A DNA stretch of 64,000 nucleotides from JANQGH01 sp039177555 (GTDB lineage: Bacteria > Pseudomonadota > Alphaproteobacteria > DSM-16000 > Inquilinaceae). This document shows, piece after piece, positions 1 through 8,481 of the stretch (position 1 is the first letter of the stretch; every line of letters starts with the position of its first letter). The DNA lies in the NCBI GenBank assembly GCA_039177555.1, contig JBCDFV010000006.1, forward strand, positions 78,953 through 142,952. Direction: 5' to 3'. The position numbers and the translations under genes were made by a program. The notes under the pieces are model-generated. The model did not search any database and was not told where the DNA came from. It was given only the letters and a program-made list of their open reading frames with translations.

Positions 1-1619
1 TCTCGGTCGATGCGGAAGCCGGCCAACCGATCACGTTGATCAAGTATCTCAGTTATCACAAGTCGCGCACGGAGCAGGCGCCGGAGTTGAGCGCGCGTTC
101 CGCCCGCACACTCAACCGCGCCGCCGACGCCGGCTTTGATCATTTGATCGACAGCCAGCGCACCTATATGGACGAGTTCTGGCGGCGCAGCGACGTCGTC
201 CTGCAGGATGGCGACCCGCGGGTTCAGCAATGCGTGCGCTTTAACCTGTTCCACATTCTGCAAGCGGCCGGCCGCGCCGAGGGGTCCGGCATTCCGGCCA
301 AGGGCCTGACCGGCCCGGCCTATGACGGCCACTATTTCTGGGATATTGAGATCTACATCCTGCCATTCCTGATCTACACGTCCCCCCGGATCGCGCGGAA
401 CCTGCTGAAATTCCGATACGGCCAGTTGGACGCCGCCAGGGCCCGTGCCCGGCAGGTCAACCAGAAGGGTGCCCTGTTCCCCTGGCGGACGATCAACGGT
501 GAAGAGGCATCGGCCTATTTCGCGGCCGGCACGGCGCAATACCACATCAACGCCGATGTGGTTTATGCGCTGAAGAAGTATGTCGAGGTCACCGGCGACG
601 ACGACTTCCTGTTCGAGTTCGGTGCGGAGATCCTGGTCGAAACGGCCCGGTTCTGGGCTGATCTTGGCGCCTATCCCAACGGCAACGACAGTTCGTTCCA
701 CATCCACGGCGTCACCGGCCCGGACGAGTATACGGCGATCGTGAACGACAACGCCTATACCAACCTGATGGCCCGGTCCAACCTGCGCTACGCGACCGAC
801 GTCGTGGACCGGCTGGCACGCGAAGACGAACACCGCTTCGCCGCCCTGGTTCATGCCACCGGCCTCACTCGGGAGGAGATTGAGGAGTGGCGCGGCGCGG
901 CCGACCGCATGCATGTGCCCTACGACGAGGAACTGGGCGTTCATCCCCAGGATTCGAGCTTTCTCGACAAGCCGGCCTGGGACTTTGAGAACACGCCGCC
1001 CGATCATTACCCGTTGTTCATGTTCTACCACCCGCTGGTGATTTATCGGCACCGGGTGATCAAACAGTCCGACGTGGTGCTGGCGATGTTCCTGTTGGGC
1101 GAAGAGTTCTCGCTGCAATCCAAGCGCCGCAATTTCGACTATTACAGCCCGCTGACGACCTGGGATTCCAGCCTGTCGGTGAGCATTCAAAGCATCGCGG
1201 CGTGGGAACTGAACTACCGCGACATGGCGAACGAGTTCTTTCGCTACACCGCCCTGATGGACCTGGCCGACGTCGGCGGCAATGTAAAGGACGGCGTGCA
1301 TGTCGCATCCCTCGGCGGTACCTGGATGGCCGTCGTCTACGGCCTCGCCGGCATGCGCGACTATGGCGGCGCGCTGTCGTTCGACCCGCGTTCCGCCGAC
1401 GACACGGTCGTCAAGTTCCCGCTGATTGTCAGAGGGCAGGAGATGGAGGTCGCGATCGAGGGTCCGACCGTGACTTATCTGCTGAGGCGCGGATCGGGCC
1501 TGACGATCCGCCACCGCGACGAAGCGATCGAGCTGGCGGAGGGCGAACCGGTCGCCAGACCGACCAGTTTCGTCAACGAGAGCCAAGGCGAACGCGACGC
1601 GGCTTCAAAAGAGTCCTGA
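1..1619 (+). CDS. Glycoside hydrolase family 65 protein (maltose/kojibiose/trehalose phosphorylase type), 5' end outside window
   Basis: The reading frame is open from base 3 (Ser-Val-Asp) to the TGA at 1617-1619, so the true start lies upstream of the window. The visible ~538 residues cover most of the (alpha/alpha)6-barrel catalytic domain and the short C-terminal GH65 domain. The family signature 'GVTGPDEYT' is present; its Glu (codon 726-728) aligns with the general acid of GH65 phosphorylases. 'YDGHYFWDIEIY' and the C-terminal 'SLGGTWMAVVYGLAG' are also typical. GH65 enzymes phosphorolyse, or sometimes hydrolyse, alpha-linked glucose disaccharides in the cytoplasm to give beta-glucose 1-phosphate. 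Which disaccharide is used cannot be told from this fragment. No partner beta-phosphoglucomutase is visible downstream; it may lie upstream of the window. Confidence 0.9.
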   Translation, partial: SVDAEAGQPITLIKYLSYHKSRTEQAPELSARSARTLNRAADAGFDHLIDSQRTYMDEFWRRSDVVLQDGDPRVQQCVRFNLFHILQAAGRAEGSGIPAKGLTGPAYDGHYFWDIEIYILPFLIYTSPRIARNLLKFRYGQLDAARARARQVNQKGALFPWRTINGEEASAYFAAGTAQYHINADVVYALKKYVEVTGDDDFLFEFGAEILVETARFWADLGAYPNGNDSSFHIHGVTGPDEYTAIVNDNAYTNLMARSNLRYATDVVDRLAREDEHRFAALVHATGLTREEIEEWRGAADRMHVPYDEELGVHPQDSSFLDKPAWDFENTPPDHYPLFMFYHPLVIYRHRVIKQSDVVLAMFLLGEEFSLQSKRRNFDYYSPLTTWDSSLSVSIQSIAAWELNYRDMANEFFRYTALMDLADVGGNVKDGVHVASLGGTWMAVVYGLAGMRDYGGALSFDPRSADDTVVKFPLIVRGQEMEVAIEGPTVTYLLRRGSGLTIRHRDEAIELAEGEPVARPTSFVNESQGERDAASKES

Positions 1620-1799
1620 CCCGGGCGCAAGACGCGCTGTCTCGCCGACACGGGGCTGTGCATCAGCCTTCCCTCGCCGGCAGCACGGACGATGACGGGG
1701 ACGCGGCTTCGCCAACGCCACCAGTTTGGCTTCGACGCCCGAGAGGTGGTACCGGATAAACCTGTCGCGATCGCTGCGGCAACTGGTCGGAAACCACCT

Positions 1800-2894
1800 A
1801 TGCTTCGCCTGGTCTTTGCCATCGCCCTTTTGATCGCTGTTGGAGCCGCCCGCATCGTGTCTGCAGATGAACTCGCCCATGACCTGGCACTCGACCTTTT
1901 GGCGCGCACTGGGGCGCCGGGCGTGGCGGTGGCCTATCACCGCGACGGTGCCGAGGGTCTGGCCGTGGCCGGCGTGCGGGCGGTGGGATCGGACACGCCG
2001 ATCGAGCCCGAGGATCTCTGGCATCTCGGGTCCAACACAAAGTCGATGACCGCAACCCTGGTCGCGCGCCTGGCCGAGGCCGGACAGATCGGCTGGGACG
2101 ACACGGTCGGCGAGACCCTGGGCGCCACGGTACCGGAGATGGATCCGGCCTATCGAGACGTGACCATCCGACAACTCCTGGCCCACCGTTCCGGACTGGT
2201 GGCCAACCTCGGCGTCTCCCACCTGCTGCCTCTGGTCGGCATGGCGGCCGACCGCGACCTCATGGCCGACCGCCAGAGCTATGCCCGGGCAGCCCTCAGC
2301 CGCCCACCGGAATCCGCGCCAGGGACCGATTACCTCTACTCCAACGCCGGCTACATCGTCGTCGGCGCAATGCTGGAAGCCGCAACCGGAACCCCTTGGG
2401 AAAGGCTGATGGCCCGCGAGGTGTTCGGGCCGCTGGGCCTGACCAGTGCCGGCTTCGGGCCGCCCGGCACGGCCGACGCACTGGACCAGCCGCGCGGACA
2501 TCAGGGCACCATTGCCGATGGCTTGACGCCCATGCCACCAGACGAACGGGCCGACAACGTCCCTGCCCTGGGCCCCGCTGGAACCGTGCACATGAGCACC
2601 GCAGATCTGCTCACCTATCTGATCGCCCATCTCGACACCGACCCATCCTTCCTGTCGCCGGCAAGCTGGGCCGCCCTCCACACCCCGGAAGACGGCCACG
2701 ACTATGTCGCGGGCTGGCTTGCGCTGCCGGAAGGCACCCTTCTGCACACCGGTTCAAACACCTTTTGGTACATGCTGGTCGTGCTTTGGCCCGATCGCGG
2801 CGAAGCGCTGATGCTCGCAGCCAATGCCGGCGACATCGCAGCACTCGATCCGGCATTCGGCGAGGTCGCGCGGCTGTTCGTCGAGGGCGGCTAA
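1800..2894 (+). CDS. Serine hydrolase of the class C beta-lactamase / penicillin-binding-protein-like family
   Basis: 364 residues from the ATG at 1800. An in-frame start at 1692 exists, but 1800 opens directly onto a signal peptide (hydrophobic 'RLVFAIALLIAVGAA', then Ser-Ala-Asp), so it is preferred. The export signal predicts a periplasmic location. The family active-site elements are visible: the SxxK motif in 'LGSNTKSMTATL' (nucleophile Ser with Lys general base) and the YxN motif in 'YLYSNAGYIVVG'; 'LHTGSN' near the C-terminus may be the third (HTG/KTG) motif. The family includes esterases, D-amino-acid peptidases and beta-lactamases, and the substrate cannot be assigned. The gene stands alone between the GH65 gene and the M42 peptidase gene. 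Confidence 0.85.
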   Translation: MLRLVFAIALLIAVGAARIVSADELAHDLALDLLARTGAPGVAVAYHRDGAEGLAVAGVRAVGSDTPIEPEDLWHLGSNTKSMTATLVARLAEAGQIGWDDTVGETLGATVPEMDPAYRDVTIRQLLAHRSGLVANLGVSHLLPLVGMAADRDLMADRQSYARAALSRPPESAPGTDYLYSNAGYIVVGAMLEAATGTPWERLMAREVFGPLGLTSAGFGPPGTADALDQPRGHQGTIADGLTPMPPDERADNVPALGPAGTVHMSTADLLTYLIAHLDTDPSFLSPASWAALHTPEDGHDYVAGWLALPEGTLLHTGSNTFWYMLVVLWPDRGEALMLAANAGDIAALDPAFGEVARLFVEGG

Positions 2895-2963
2895 CCGGCA
2901 TCTGGGTTTCGCCGGGGACGCGTGGTAAGCGTAAGGCAGCCCGCTGACCAGGAGAGTGCCCGG

Positions 2964-4010
2964 ATGAATGTCGCCCTACTGAAAGCCCTCTGCGAAACCC
3001 CGGGCGTGCCCGGCCACGAGGACCGGGTGCGCGACCTGATCGCCGACGAGGTCAAGGACCTGTTCGACGAGATCCAGGTTGACGCCATGGGCTCGTTGCT
3101 CTGCCGGCGCGCGCCACGGAAGGGCCAGAAATCCAAGAAGCCGCCGCTGAAGATCATGCTGCTTTGCCACATGGACGAGATCGGCTTTCTGGTCAGCCAC
3201 GTGACGGACAAGGGCTTCGTCTATCTGCACCCGGTCGGGGGCTTCGACCCGCGCAACCTGTTTTCGCGCCGGGTGCTGGTCTGTACCGACCAGGGCGACT
3301 TGAAGGGCGTCATGAACCCGGGCGGGCGGCCGATCCACATCTCCACGGCAGCCGACCGGAAAAGGGTGCCGGAAGTCGCGGATTTCTTCGTCGACCTCGG
3401 CCTCGGCGAGGCGACCAAGGACGTGGTACAGGTCGGCGACATGGTGGTGATGGACGAACCGCTGATCGAGATCGGCGACAAGATCGTCTCCAAGGCGCTG
3501 GACAACCGCATCGCCTGCTGGCTGGGCGTCGAGGCGGTTCGAGGGCTGGGCAAGGCCCGCCACGCGGCGGAGATCCATGTCGCCTTCACCACGCAGGAGG
3601 AGGTTGGCCTGAGGGGCGCCCGCACCGCCGCCTACGCCGTGCGCCCGGATGTCGGAATCGGCATCGACACCACGCTGGCCTGCGACACGCCCGGCGTGCC
3701 GGAACAGGACCGCACCACCGAGCAGGGCAAGGGCTTCGGCCTGCATGTCCGGGACAGCTCGTTCATCGCCGACAAGGGCCTGTTAAAGGAGTTCCACGAT
3801 CTCGCCATCAAGCACAAAATCCCCTTCCAGCGCACCATGCTGCGCTATGGCGGCCAGGACGGGGCGGCCGCCCAGCAGGCCGCGACCGGTGCCCGCGCGG
3901 TCGGCATCGTGGTCGGTACCCGCTACATCCACACCGTGACCGAGATGCTGCACAAGGCCGATCTGCAAGCCGCGCGCGACATCCTGGTGGCGTATCTGAA
4001 GCAGGCGTGA
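2964..4010 (+). CDS. M42 family metallopeptidase (glutamyl aminopeptidase / cellulase-M-like)
   Basis: 348 residues from the ATG at 2964, which follows the Shine-Dalgarno AGGAG near 2950; an upstream GTG at 2922 has no such site. M42 peptidases are cytoplasmic di-zinc (or cobalt) aminopeptidases that form 12-subunit tetrahedral assemblies and trim peptides. Visible family features are 'LLCHMDEIGF' with the first metal-binding His and catalytic Asp, 'SKALDNRIACW' with the bridging Asp, the catalytic Glu pair in 'TTQEEVGLRGA', 'GIGIDTTLACDTPG' with another ligand Asp, and the final His in 'RYIHTVTEML'. Length is normal for the family. The methyltransferase gene follows 31 bases downstream. Confidence 0.9.
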   Translation: MNVALLKALCETPGVPGHEDRVRDLIADEVKDLFDEIQVDAMGSLLCRRAPRKGQKSKKPPLKIMLLCHMDEIGFLVSHVTDKGFVYLHPVGGFDPRNLFSRRVLVCTDQGDLKGVMNPGGRPIHISTAADRKRVPEVADFFVDLGLGEATKDVVQVGDMVVMDEPLIEIGDKIVSKALDNRIACWLGVEAVRGLGKARHAAEIHVAFTTQEEVGLRGARTAAYAVRPDVGIGIDTTLACDTPGVPEQDRTTEQGKGFGLHVRDSSFIADKGLLKEFHDLAIKHKIPFQRTMLRYGGQDGAAAQQAATGARAVGIVVGTRYIHTVTEMLHKADLQAARDILVAYLKQA

Positions 4011-4041
4011 CCGACAAACGCCGCTTTGGTGAGGCGCCCCG

Positions 4042-4812
4042 ATGACCGACCGAAAGCCGCCCGACATTCGCGGTACCTACGATCGAATCGCTACGGAGTA
4101 CAGCAAGTCCACCGAACTGCCTCTGCGGGTCCATTTCGACGAGCCGAGCCTGCTGAGACTGGCCGAGCCGCTGGACGGAAAGTCGGTCCTCGACCTCGCC
4201 TGCGGCGATGGCCACTACACACGACTGGTCAAACAGGCCGGCGCGGGCGAAACGTTGGGCATCGACCTATCGAGCGAGATGGTCGCACTGGCTGAGGCGG
4301 AGGAACGGCGCACGCCCATCGGCTGCCGTTACCAGACGGGAAACGCCTCCAACCTGGCGCTGGGCAAAACCTTTGATTTAGTTGTTTCCGTCTATCTGCT
4401 GAACTACGCCCGCACAAAGGCGGAACTGCTCGATTTCTGCAAAACGATCCGGCGGCACCTGAAGCCCGGCGGGCGCTTCGTCGGCCTGACCCTCAACATC
4501 ACGCTCGATCCGGCCCACTATGCGGACGGTAAGCATTACGGCGTCTGGTTCACGGGGCCGGCGCGACCACAGGAGGGCGACCCGCTGACCGTGCACATCG
4601 CCAACACCGACGGCAGCACGGCCAGCTTCGACAACTCATATCTCAAACCCGCCACCTCCGCCGAGGCCGCCGCCGTGGCGGGCCTGCGGGACTTCGCCTG
4701 GCGCCCCTTGCAGGTCTCGGAGGAAGGTCTGGCCGCGTTCCCAAGCGGCTATTGGGACTGCGCGCTGGCCTATCCCATAACGATCGGCGTGCAAGCACGG
4801 CGGGGGGCGTAG
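4042..4812 (+). CDS. Class I SAM-dependent methyltransferase
   Basis: 256 residues. The N-terminal half is a Rossmann-type methyltransferase domain: 'SVLDLACGDGHYTRLV' is motif I (glycine-rich SAM-binding loop), 'TLGIDLSSEMVALAE' carries the acidic residue that binds the SAM ribose, and 'FDLVVSVYLLNYA' is motif IV. 'HLKPGGRFVGLTLN' is the post-IV strand common in UbiE/Methyltransf_11-type proteins. The substrate is unknown. The gene lies 31 bases after the M42 peptidase gene on the same strand and may be cotranscribed. It converges on the GFA-family gene, whose stop is about 50 bases away. Confidence 0.85.
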   Translation: MTDRKPPDIRGTYDRIATEYSKSTELPLRVHFDEPSLLRLAEPLDGKSVLDLACGDGHYTRLVKQAGAGETLGIDLSSEMVALAEAEERRTPIGCRYQTGNASNLALGKTFDLVVSVYLLNYARTKAELLDFCKTIRRHLKPGGRFVGLTLNITLDPAHYADGKHYGVWFTGPARPQEGDPLTVHIANTDGSTASFDNSYLKPATSAEAAAVAGLRDFAWRPLQVSEEGLAAFPSGYWDCALAYPITIGVQARRGA

Positions 4813-4865
4813 CCCTGCATGATTGGGACAGGCGGAAGTGCCGATCCGTCGACGAAGGCGATACT

Positions 4866-5261
4866 TCAGAACCACATGTCCTTCACGGTACGGTCATCGC
4901 GCCGGAGTTCTTGGAAGCTGTCGAGCCCCTCAAAGTGACGGATTGGCAGCGCGCTGATCGGTGACAGGTCGGACAGCCGGACATTCACGGCTGCGCGAAT
5001 GCGCCCGTTTTCACCTTGGGCGCTCGCGACATAGTGCGTCACACATCCGCACTTGGGGCAGAAGTGGAAATGAATGTCTCCGCTGTCGCGGCGCCGATAG
5101 GCGCTGGTCTGGCCGTCCGTATGAATGTCGTCTCCCATGTGCCCGTAAGCCCACAAGGCACCGTAACGCCGACAAACCGTGCAGTTGCAGGCGGTGATCG
5201 ACGTTGGCAGTGTTTCCAGGGTCCAGCCAACCGAGCCGCAGTGACACCTTCCTTCCAGCAT
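4866..5261 (-). CDS. GFA family (glutathione-dependent formaldehyde-activating enzyme-like) zinc protein
   Basis: 131 residues. The spacing of cysteines is that of the GFA/CENP-V fold: 'GRCHCGSVGW' near the N-terminus, 'ACNCTVCRRYG', and 'FHFCPKCGCVTHYV'. These bind two zinc ions in the family. The founding member (Gfa of Paracoccus) was proposed to help glutathione react with formaldehyde, but most paralogues have no proven reaction, so a general 'GFA family' label is safest. The protein is presumably cytoplasmic, as no signal peptide is seen. It is read convergently with the preceding methyltransferase gene. About 200 bases separate it from the next minus-strand gene upstream, and these contain a GC-rich hairpin. 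Confidence 0.85.
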   Translation of the reverse strand: MLEGRCHCGSVGWTLETLPTSITACNCTVCRRYGALWAYGHMGDDIHTDGQTSAYRRRDSGDIHFHFCPKCGCVTHYVASAQGENGRIRAAVNVRLSDLSPISALPIRHFEGLDSFQELRRDDRTVKDMWF

Positions 5262-5366
5262 GGCCCGGTCTCCTATCGCGGCACTGTTGCCGATCCCAAT
5301 GAGGGCGGCAAACAGGCCATGTCGATGCTGATGAAAACGCTACATCTGTCACGCCCCGCACGCCAC

Positions 5367-5397
5367 ACCGGCCGCATGCATCAAGCGCGCGGCCGGT
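5367..5397 (-). terminator. GC-rich intergenic hairpin, possible terminator of the HupE cluster
   Basis: A perfect 9-bp inverted repeat, ACCGGCCGC at 5367-5375 and GCGGCCGGT at 5389-5397, with a 13-base loop. It lies 70 bases downstream of the stop codon of the minus-strand anchor-protein gene. No run of T follows on either strand, so it is not a textbook intrinsic terminator. It could protect the mRNA 3' end or act with Rho. The rest of the 5262-5467 gap shows nothing else I can name. Confidence 0.3.
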
Positions 5398-5467
5398 GGT
5401 GTCATGGGCGGGGCACCGAGTTCCCCAAGCTGCGGCCGGCCCGACGAACTCCGGTCATGCGCTTTGG

Positions 5468-6082
5468 TCACTCACTCCGGACAAGCTCGATGTAGTCGCC
5501 GCGCAGTTGCAGCGTGATCGTGACGTCCGCGTCGTCGCGGTTGCGCCAGAACCAGCCATGTTCGCCGGCAAACGGCGCCTGGAAGCTGCCCTCGCCCGAG
5601 GTTTCGCCCCGGCCGCGTTCGTAGTCGATCGACTGGCCCTCGCCATGGGCGTGGAGGTCGAAGTTGATCCGCCCACCCTCGGCGACCCACGCATACTCGG
5701 CGCTGTCGCCCTCGGCCATGACCAGCTTGACCTCGGTGTAATCGCCCGGGGCCAGCGTGAAGCTGACTTCGTCGCGCCAGGCCTCCTGGGCATAGGCCGT
5801 CGTGATAAACAGCCCAAGGGCCGGGTCGAGCAGGTTGAACGACTGATCGTCGCCATGGATGGCGCGGTCCTGTTCGGCCTCATCGGCCAAGTCCCGCTTG
5901 ATCTCGCCCATCTCGGTCAGGCCCAGCACGCGGCCGACGCCGGTCGGGTCGATGCCGTATTCCGCCGGCAAGACGACGGCCACCAGGATCACGCCGGCCG
6001 AGGCCGCCGCAATGATCGTCGAGCGGAGAAGCTGTGCGGAGCTTGGCAGCTCTTCGAGGCTGGGTCTTTTTGCGTTGAACAT
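5468..6082 (-). CDS. Single-pass transmembrane anchor protein linked to HupE
   Basis: 204 residues from the ATG at 6082, preceded by the strong ribosome site GGAGGAGAGAGAG. An N-terminal hydrophobic segment ('STIIAAASAGVILVAVVLPAEY', about residues 20-40) should anchor it in the membrane, leaving a C-terminal domain of about 160 residues outside the membrane. That domain has a beta-rich look ('EVSFTLAPGDYTEVKLVM', 'GEHGWFWRN'). Proteins of this kind are usually called only 'transmembrane anchor protein' and recur next to HupE/UreJ-family genes. The start is 17 bases from the HupE stop, so the two are cotranscribed. A role in metal uptake is inferred from context only. Confidence 0.65.
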   Translation of the reverse strand: MFNAKRPSLEELPSSAQLLRSTIIAAASAGVILVAVVLPAEYGIDPTGVGRVLGLTEMGEIKRDLADEAEQDRAIHGDDQSFNLLDPALGLFITTAYAQEAWRDEVSFTLAPGDYTEVKLVMAEGDSAEYAWVAEGGRINFDLHAHGEGQSIDYERGRGETSGEGSFQAPFAGEHGWFWRNRDDADVTITLQLRGDYIELVRSE

Positions 6083-6099
6083 GTCTCTCTCTCCTCCGT

Positions 6100-6831
6100 T
6101 TACGCGGCCACGAGATAGCCGGTGATCTGGTAGCCCATCAGCATGAAGCCCAGGGACATGATGACGACGTTGGCGGTGTAGGACTGCAGGAAAAAGCGCG
6201 GGCTCTTCCGCCAATAGCCCATGACGATCAGGATCACGGCAAGCGCCAGGATCTGGCCGATCTCGACCCCCACATTGAACGCCAGCAGGTTCCACAACAG
6301 CCCGTCCTCGGCGATGTCGTAATCCAGGATCTTGGTGGCCAGGCCCGTGCCGTGGGCCAGGCCGAAGATCAGCGTCGCGGCCTTGGTATTGGGCTGGAAG
6401 CCGAACCAGCGCTGATAAGCGCCCAGATTGTCGAGCGCCTTGTAGACCACCGACAGGCCGATGATGGCGTCGATGACGTAGGCGTTCACACCCCAGCCGA
6501 ACCAGACGCCCGCCAGCATGGTGATTGAATGGCCCAGCGCGAACAGGCTGACATAAATCGCGACATCCTTCATCCGGTAAAGGAAGAAGACGACGCCCAG
6601 CAGGAACAGGATGTGGTCGTATCCGGTCACCATATGCTTGGCGCCCAGATACATGAAGGGGATGACGTGCACCCCCCAGATTTCTTGGATATAGCCCGCG
6701 TCACCCTCGGTGACGTTGTGGGCCATGGCCGGCTCCGCGCCAAGAGTGAGCCCGGCGAGGACAAGGCAGGGCAACGCCCAAAGGCGCCGGTCAAGACCCG
6801 CCCTGCCCGGTGAATTGAAGATCATGCGCAT
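6100..6831 (-). CDS. HupE/UreJ family membrane protein
   Basis: 243 residues: an N-terminal signal peptide ending at 'AEPAMA-HN', then about six membrane helices. Typical HupE/UreJ_2 features are 'KHMVTGYDHILFLLGVVFF', 'SLFALGHSITMLAG' and 'LIFGLAHGTGLATKI', whose conserved His and Asp residues are thought to line a metal path. Rhizobial HupE carries nickel for hydrogenase; the substrates of the many non-hydrogenase relatives, like this one, are not established. No hydrogenase or urease genes are nearby. The gene lies between a His-rich exported protein (58 bases upstream) and a membrane-anchored partner (17 bases downstream), forming a compact three-gene unit. Nickel, copper or zinc are all possible. 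Confidence 0.8.
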   Translation of the reverse strand: MRMIFNSPGRAGLDRRLWALPCLVLAGLTLGAEPAMAHNVTEGDAGYIQEIWGVHVIPFMYLGAKHMVTGYDHILFLLGVVFFLYRMKDVAIYVSLFALGHSITMLAGVWFGWGVNAYVIDAIIGLSVVYKALDNLGAYQRWFGFQPNTKAATLIFGLAHGTGLATKILDYDIAEDGLLWNLLAFNVGVEIGQILALAVILIVMGYWRKSPRFFLQSYTANVVIMSLGFMLMGYQITGYLVAA

Positions 6832-6889
6832 GTCTCCGCGTTCAAAGTGACTGATCGGTAAAGCCGCGCCGAAAAAGGCGTGGCGCCGA

Positions 6890-7273
6890 TCAGACGCGCG
6901 GAGGTCGTTCGATCAGGAAAAAGCGCGTGGGGCCGCCAGGATGAGGCGGAGGTCGCCAGGTTTCGCGGTGGATGATGGCCTGGCCATACGGGCCGCCGAA
7001 AGCCGGCATCACCTGACCGTGGTCATGGTCAACCGCGTCCTGGACAAGGACATGCAGCATACGACGGAGATCTTTCTCGCCCCCGTGCGCATGCCCGTCC
7101 TCGGCGATCGCGGCGGGTTTGTGCAGGCCTGTGCGGTATTCGCCTGGGGCGTGATCGCCGGTCTCGACCGCGTTGGGCGCATGACCGGCGGCCGGCGTCG
7201 CAGACCAGGCCCAAAGCGACACGCAAACCAACACGACAAGCGCGCTTTGTCCGAATCTGGTTACGACTCCCAT
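6890..7273 (-). CDS. Exported histidine-rich protein, first gene of the HupE cluster
   Basis: 127 residues. The N-terminus is a signal peptide ('SALVVLVCVSLWAWSATPAAG', cleavage likely just before His-Ala-Pro). The mature protein is short, proline- and histidine-rich ('EDGHAHGGEK', 'DAVDHDHGQVM', 'PPPHPGGP') and without a recognisable fold. His-rich periplasmic proteins often buffer or hand over metal ions, and the HupE-family gene downstream fits that idea, but this is inference. The gene is GC-rich and weakly constrained in sequence; its frame, signal peptide and position at the head of the cluster support it. I do not recognise a named family. The 237 bases upstream (7274-7510) hold no motif I can identify. 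Confidence 0.6.
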   Translation of the reverse strand: MGVVTRFGQSALVVLVCVSLWAWSATPAAGHAPNAVETGDHAPGEYRTGLHKPAAIAEDGHAHGGEKDLRRMLHVLVQDAVDHDHGQVMPAFGGPYGQAIIHRETWRPPPHPGGPTRFFLIERPPRV

Positions 7274-7510
7274 CGGCCTTGCCTGCCCGCTCCTCCCGAT
7301 ACACGCAACAGGTTTATAGATCTTCTTCCGCCCCGCAAGCGGATGGTTCTTTCATGAGACATGGCCGGGTTCAATGCGGACAACCCTGTTCGGATGGTGC
7401 CAGCGCATCAGCCCAGACTTCTCGCAGGAGTTCAAAGCCGCATAGGCGGAAGCGGGTAGGGACAACCTGACCGCGTTACTCGCGTTGAACCCTCTGCAGA
7501 CACCATCCGC

Positions 7511-8224
7511 TTAACCGCCGTGGGAGCCGTCACCAACCACTTCCCATTGCCCCTCCACCCAACGCAGCAACGGCGTGTCGAACACGCCGACGACCTTCTC
7601 TGGCATCTCGGGCGCGATCTCGGCCAATCGTCCGCGCCAGGCCTCCGTTTGGCGCATGATTGTGCCGATGACCGCGGCCTCGACGTCGAGCCGCCCGAGC
7701 AGATCGAGGGCCGCGGCCAGCGAGCGGCCGGAGCTGGTGACGTCGTCGACCAGGGCGATGCGGCCGCCTTGCAGCAGGGGCAGCAGGCGCGGGTCGAGAT
7801 AGAGGCGCTTGGACTGGTCGGGGCTGGTGATCGAGCGTAGATCGACCGACAATCCCTCGTCGTACCAGAATTTGCGCGAGGTGCCGAGCGGGACATAGCG
7901 GTCATGGCCCAAGGCGGCCGCGACACCGCGACCGGCGATCAGGCCCAGGGTCGGAACCGCGACGATGATGTCTGGCCGGTGATCCACTAGGCGGGCGGCG
8001 AGCGCCTGGCAGAGTGCGTTCTCCACCGCCAACGAGGCCTGGTTGACGATCAGCGAGGCGAGCCCGCGATCGGGCGGATCGGGCAAGCGGCGGATCGGCA
8101 GCAGCAGGCGGCACTGGTCCGGCAAGCGGGCGATGAACGAAGCCTCGGACACGGGGCCGGTCGGGCCGTCCGGCGGCAGCAGGTCTTGCCAATAGGCCAA
8201 CGGGTCGTCTGTTGCAGGGGGCAT
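7511..8224 (-). CDS. Phosphoribosyltransferase (PRTase type I)
   Basis: 237 residues when started at the ATG at 8224 ('MPPATDDPLAYW'); an in-frame GTG at 8281 would add 19 residues. The shorter form matches the usual start of this alphaproteobacterial family as I remember it. The PRPP-binding loop is clear: 'IALVDDVTSSGRSLAAAL', with two acidic residues before the phosphate-binding loop. 'IIVAVPTLGLIAGRGVA' and 'YVPLGTSRKFWYDEGL' are also typical of this group. The base acted on is unknown, though the fold is that of adenine/orotate-type PRTases. It lies downstream of ccoS on the same strand with a 66-base gap. Confidence 0.85.
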   Translation of the reverse strand: MPPATDDPLAYWQDLLPPDGPTGPVSEASFIARLPDQCRLLLPIRRLPDPPDRGLASLIVNQASLAVENALCQALAARLVDHRPDIIVAVPTLGLIAGRGVAAALGHDRYVPLGTSRKFWYDEGLSVDLRSITSPDQSKRLYLDPRLLPLLQGGRIALVDDVTSSGRSLAAALDLLGRLDVEAAVIGTIMRQTEAWRGRLAEIAPEMPEKVVGVFDTPLLRWVEGQWEVVGDGSHGG

Positions 8225-8290
8225 CTTCAACCGGACATCGTCGGATTGCGGGGCGGTCAGGATAGCAGCATCCGGCCCCACCCGCCCACG

Positions 8291-8476
8291 TCAGCGTTTT
8301 TGACGCGGGTCCGGCTTGTCCTTGTCCTTGTCCTGGTCGTCATCGTCGAACAGGATGCGGTTGGCGGCCCCTTCCAGGTCGTCGTACTGGCCGGATTTCA
8401 AGGACCAGAGAAAAGCGCCCAAGCCGACGAGCCCCAGCACCAAGGCGATCGGGATCAGGATGACAAGCTGTTCCAT
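8291..8476 (-). CDS. ccoS: CcoS, cbb3 oxidase assembly protein
   Basis: 61 residues with one N-terminal membrane helix ('LVILIPIALVLGLVGLGAFLW') followed by 'SLKSGQYDDLEGAANRILFDDDD', the diagnostic CcoS/FixS sequence, and a charged Lys/Asp tail. CcoS is needed to insert heme and copper into the CcoN subunit of cbb3 oxidase in Rhodobacter. It is the last gene of the ccoGHIS assembly operon; the ccoI stop is only a few bases upstream. Length is normal. Confidence 0.93.
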   Translation of the reverse strand: MEQLVILIPIALVLGLVGLGAFLWSLKSGQYDDLEGAANRILFDDDDQDKDKDKPDPRQKR

Positions 8477-8481
8477 CGCCG

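Noticed and set aside
7274..7510. Possible cobalamin or nickel riboswitch ahead of the HupE unit
   Set aside because: None of the conserved boxes of those classes is present on the minus strand; only a weak 5-bp stem (7327-7331 with 7339-7343) was found.
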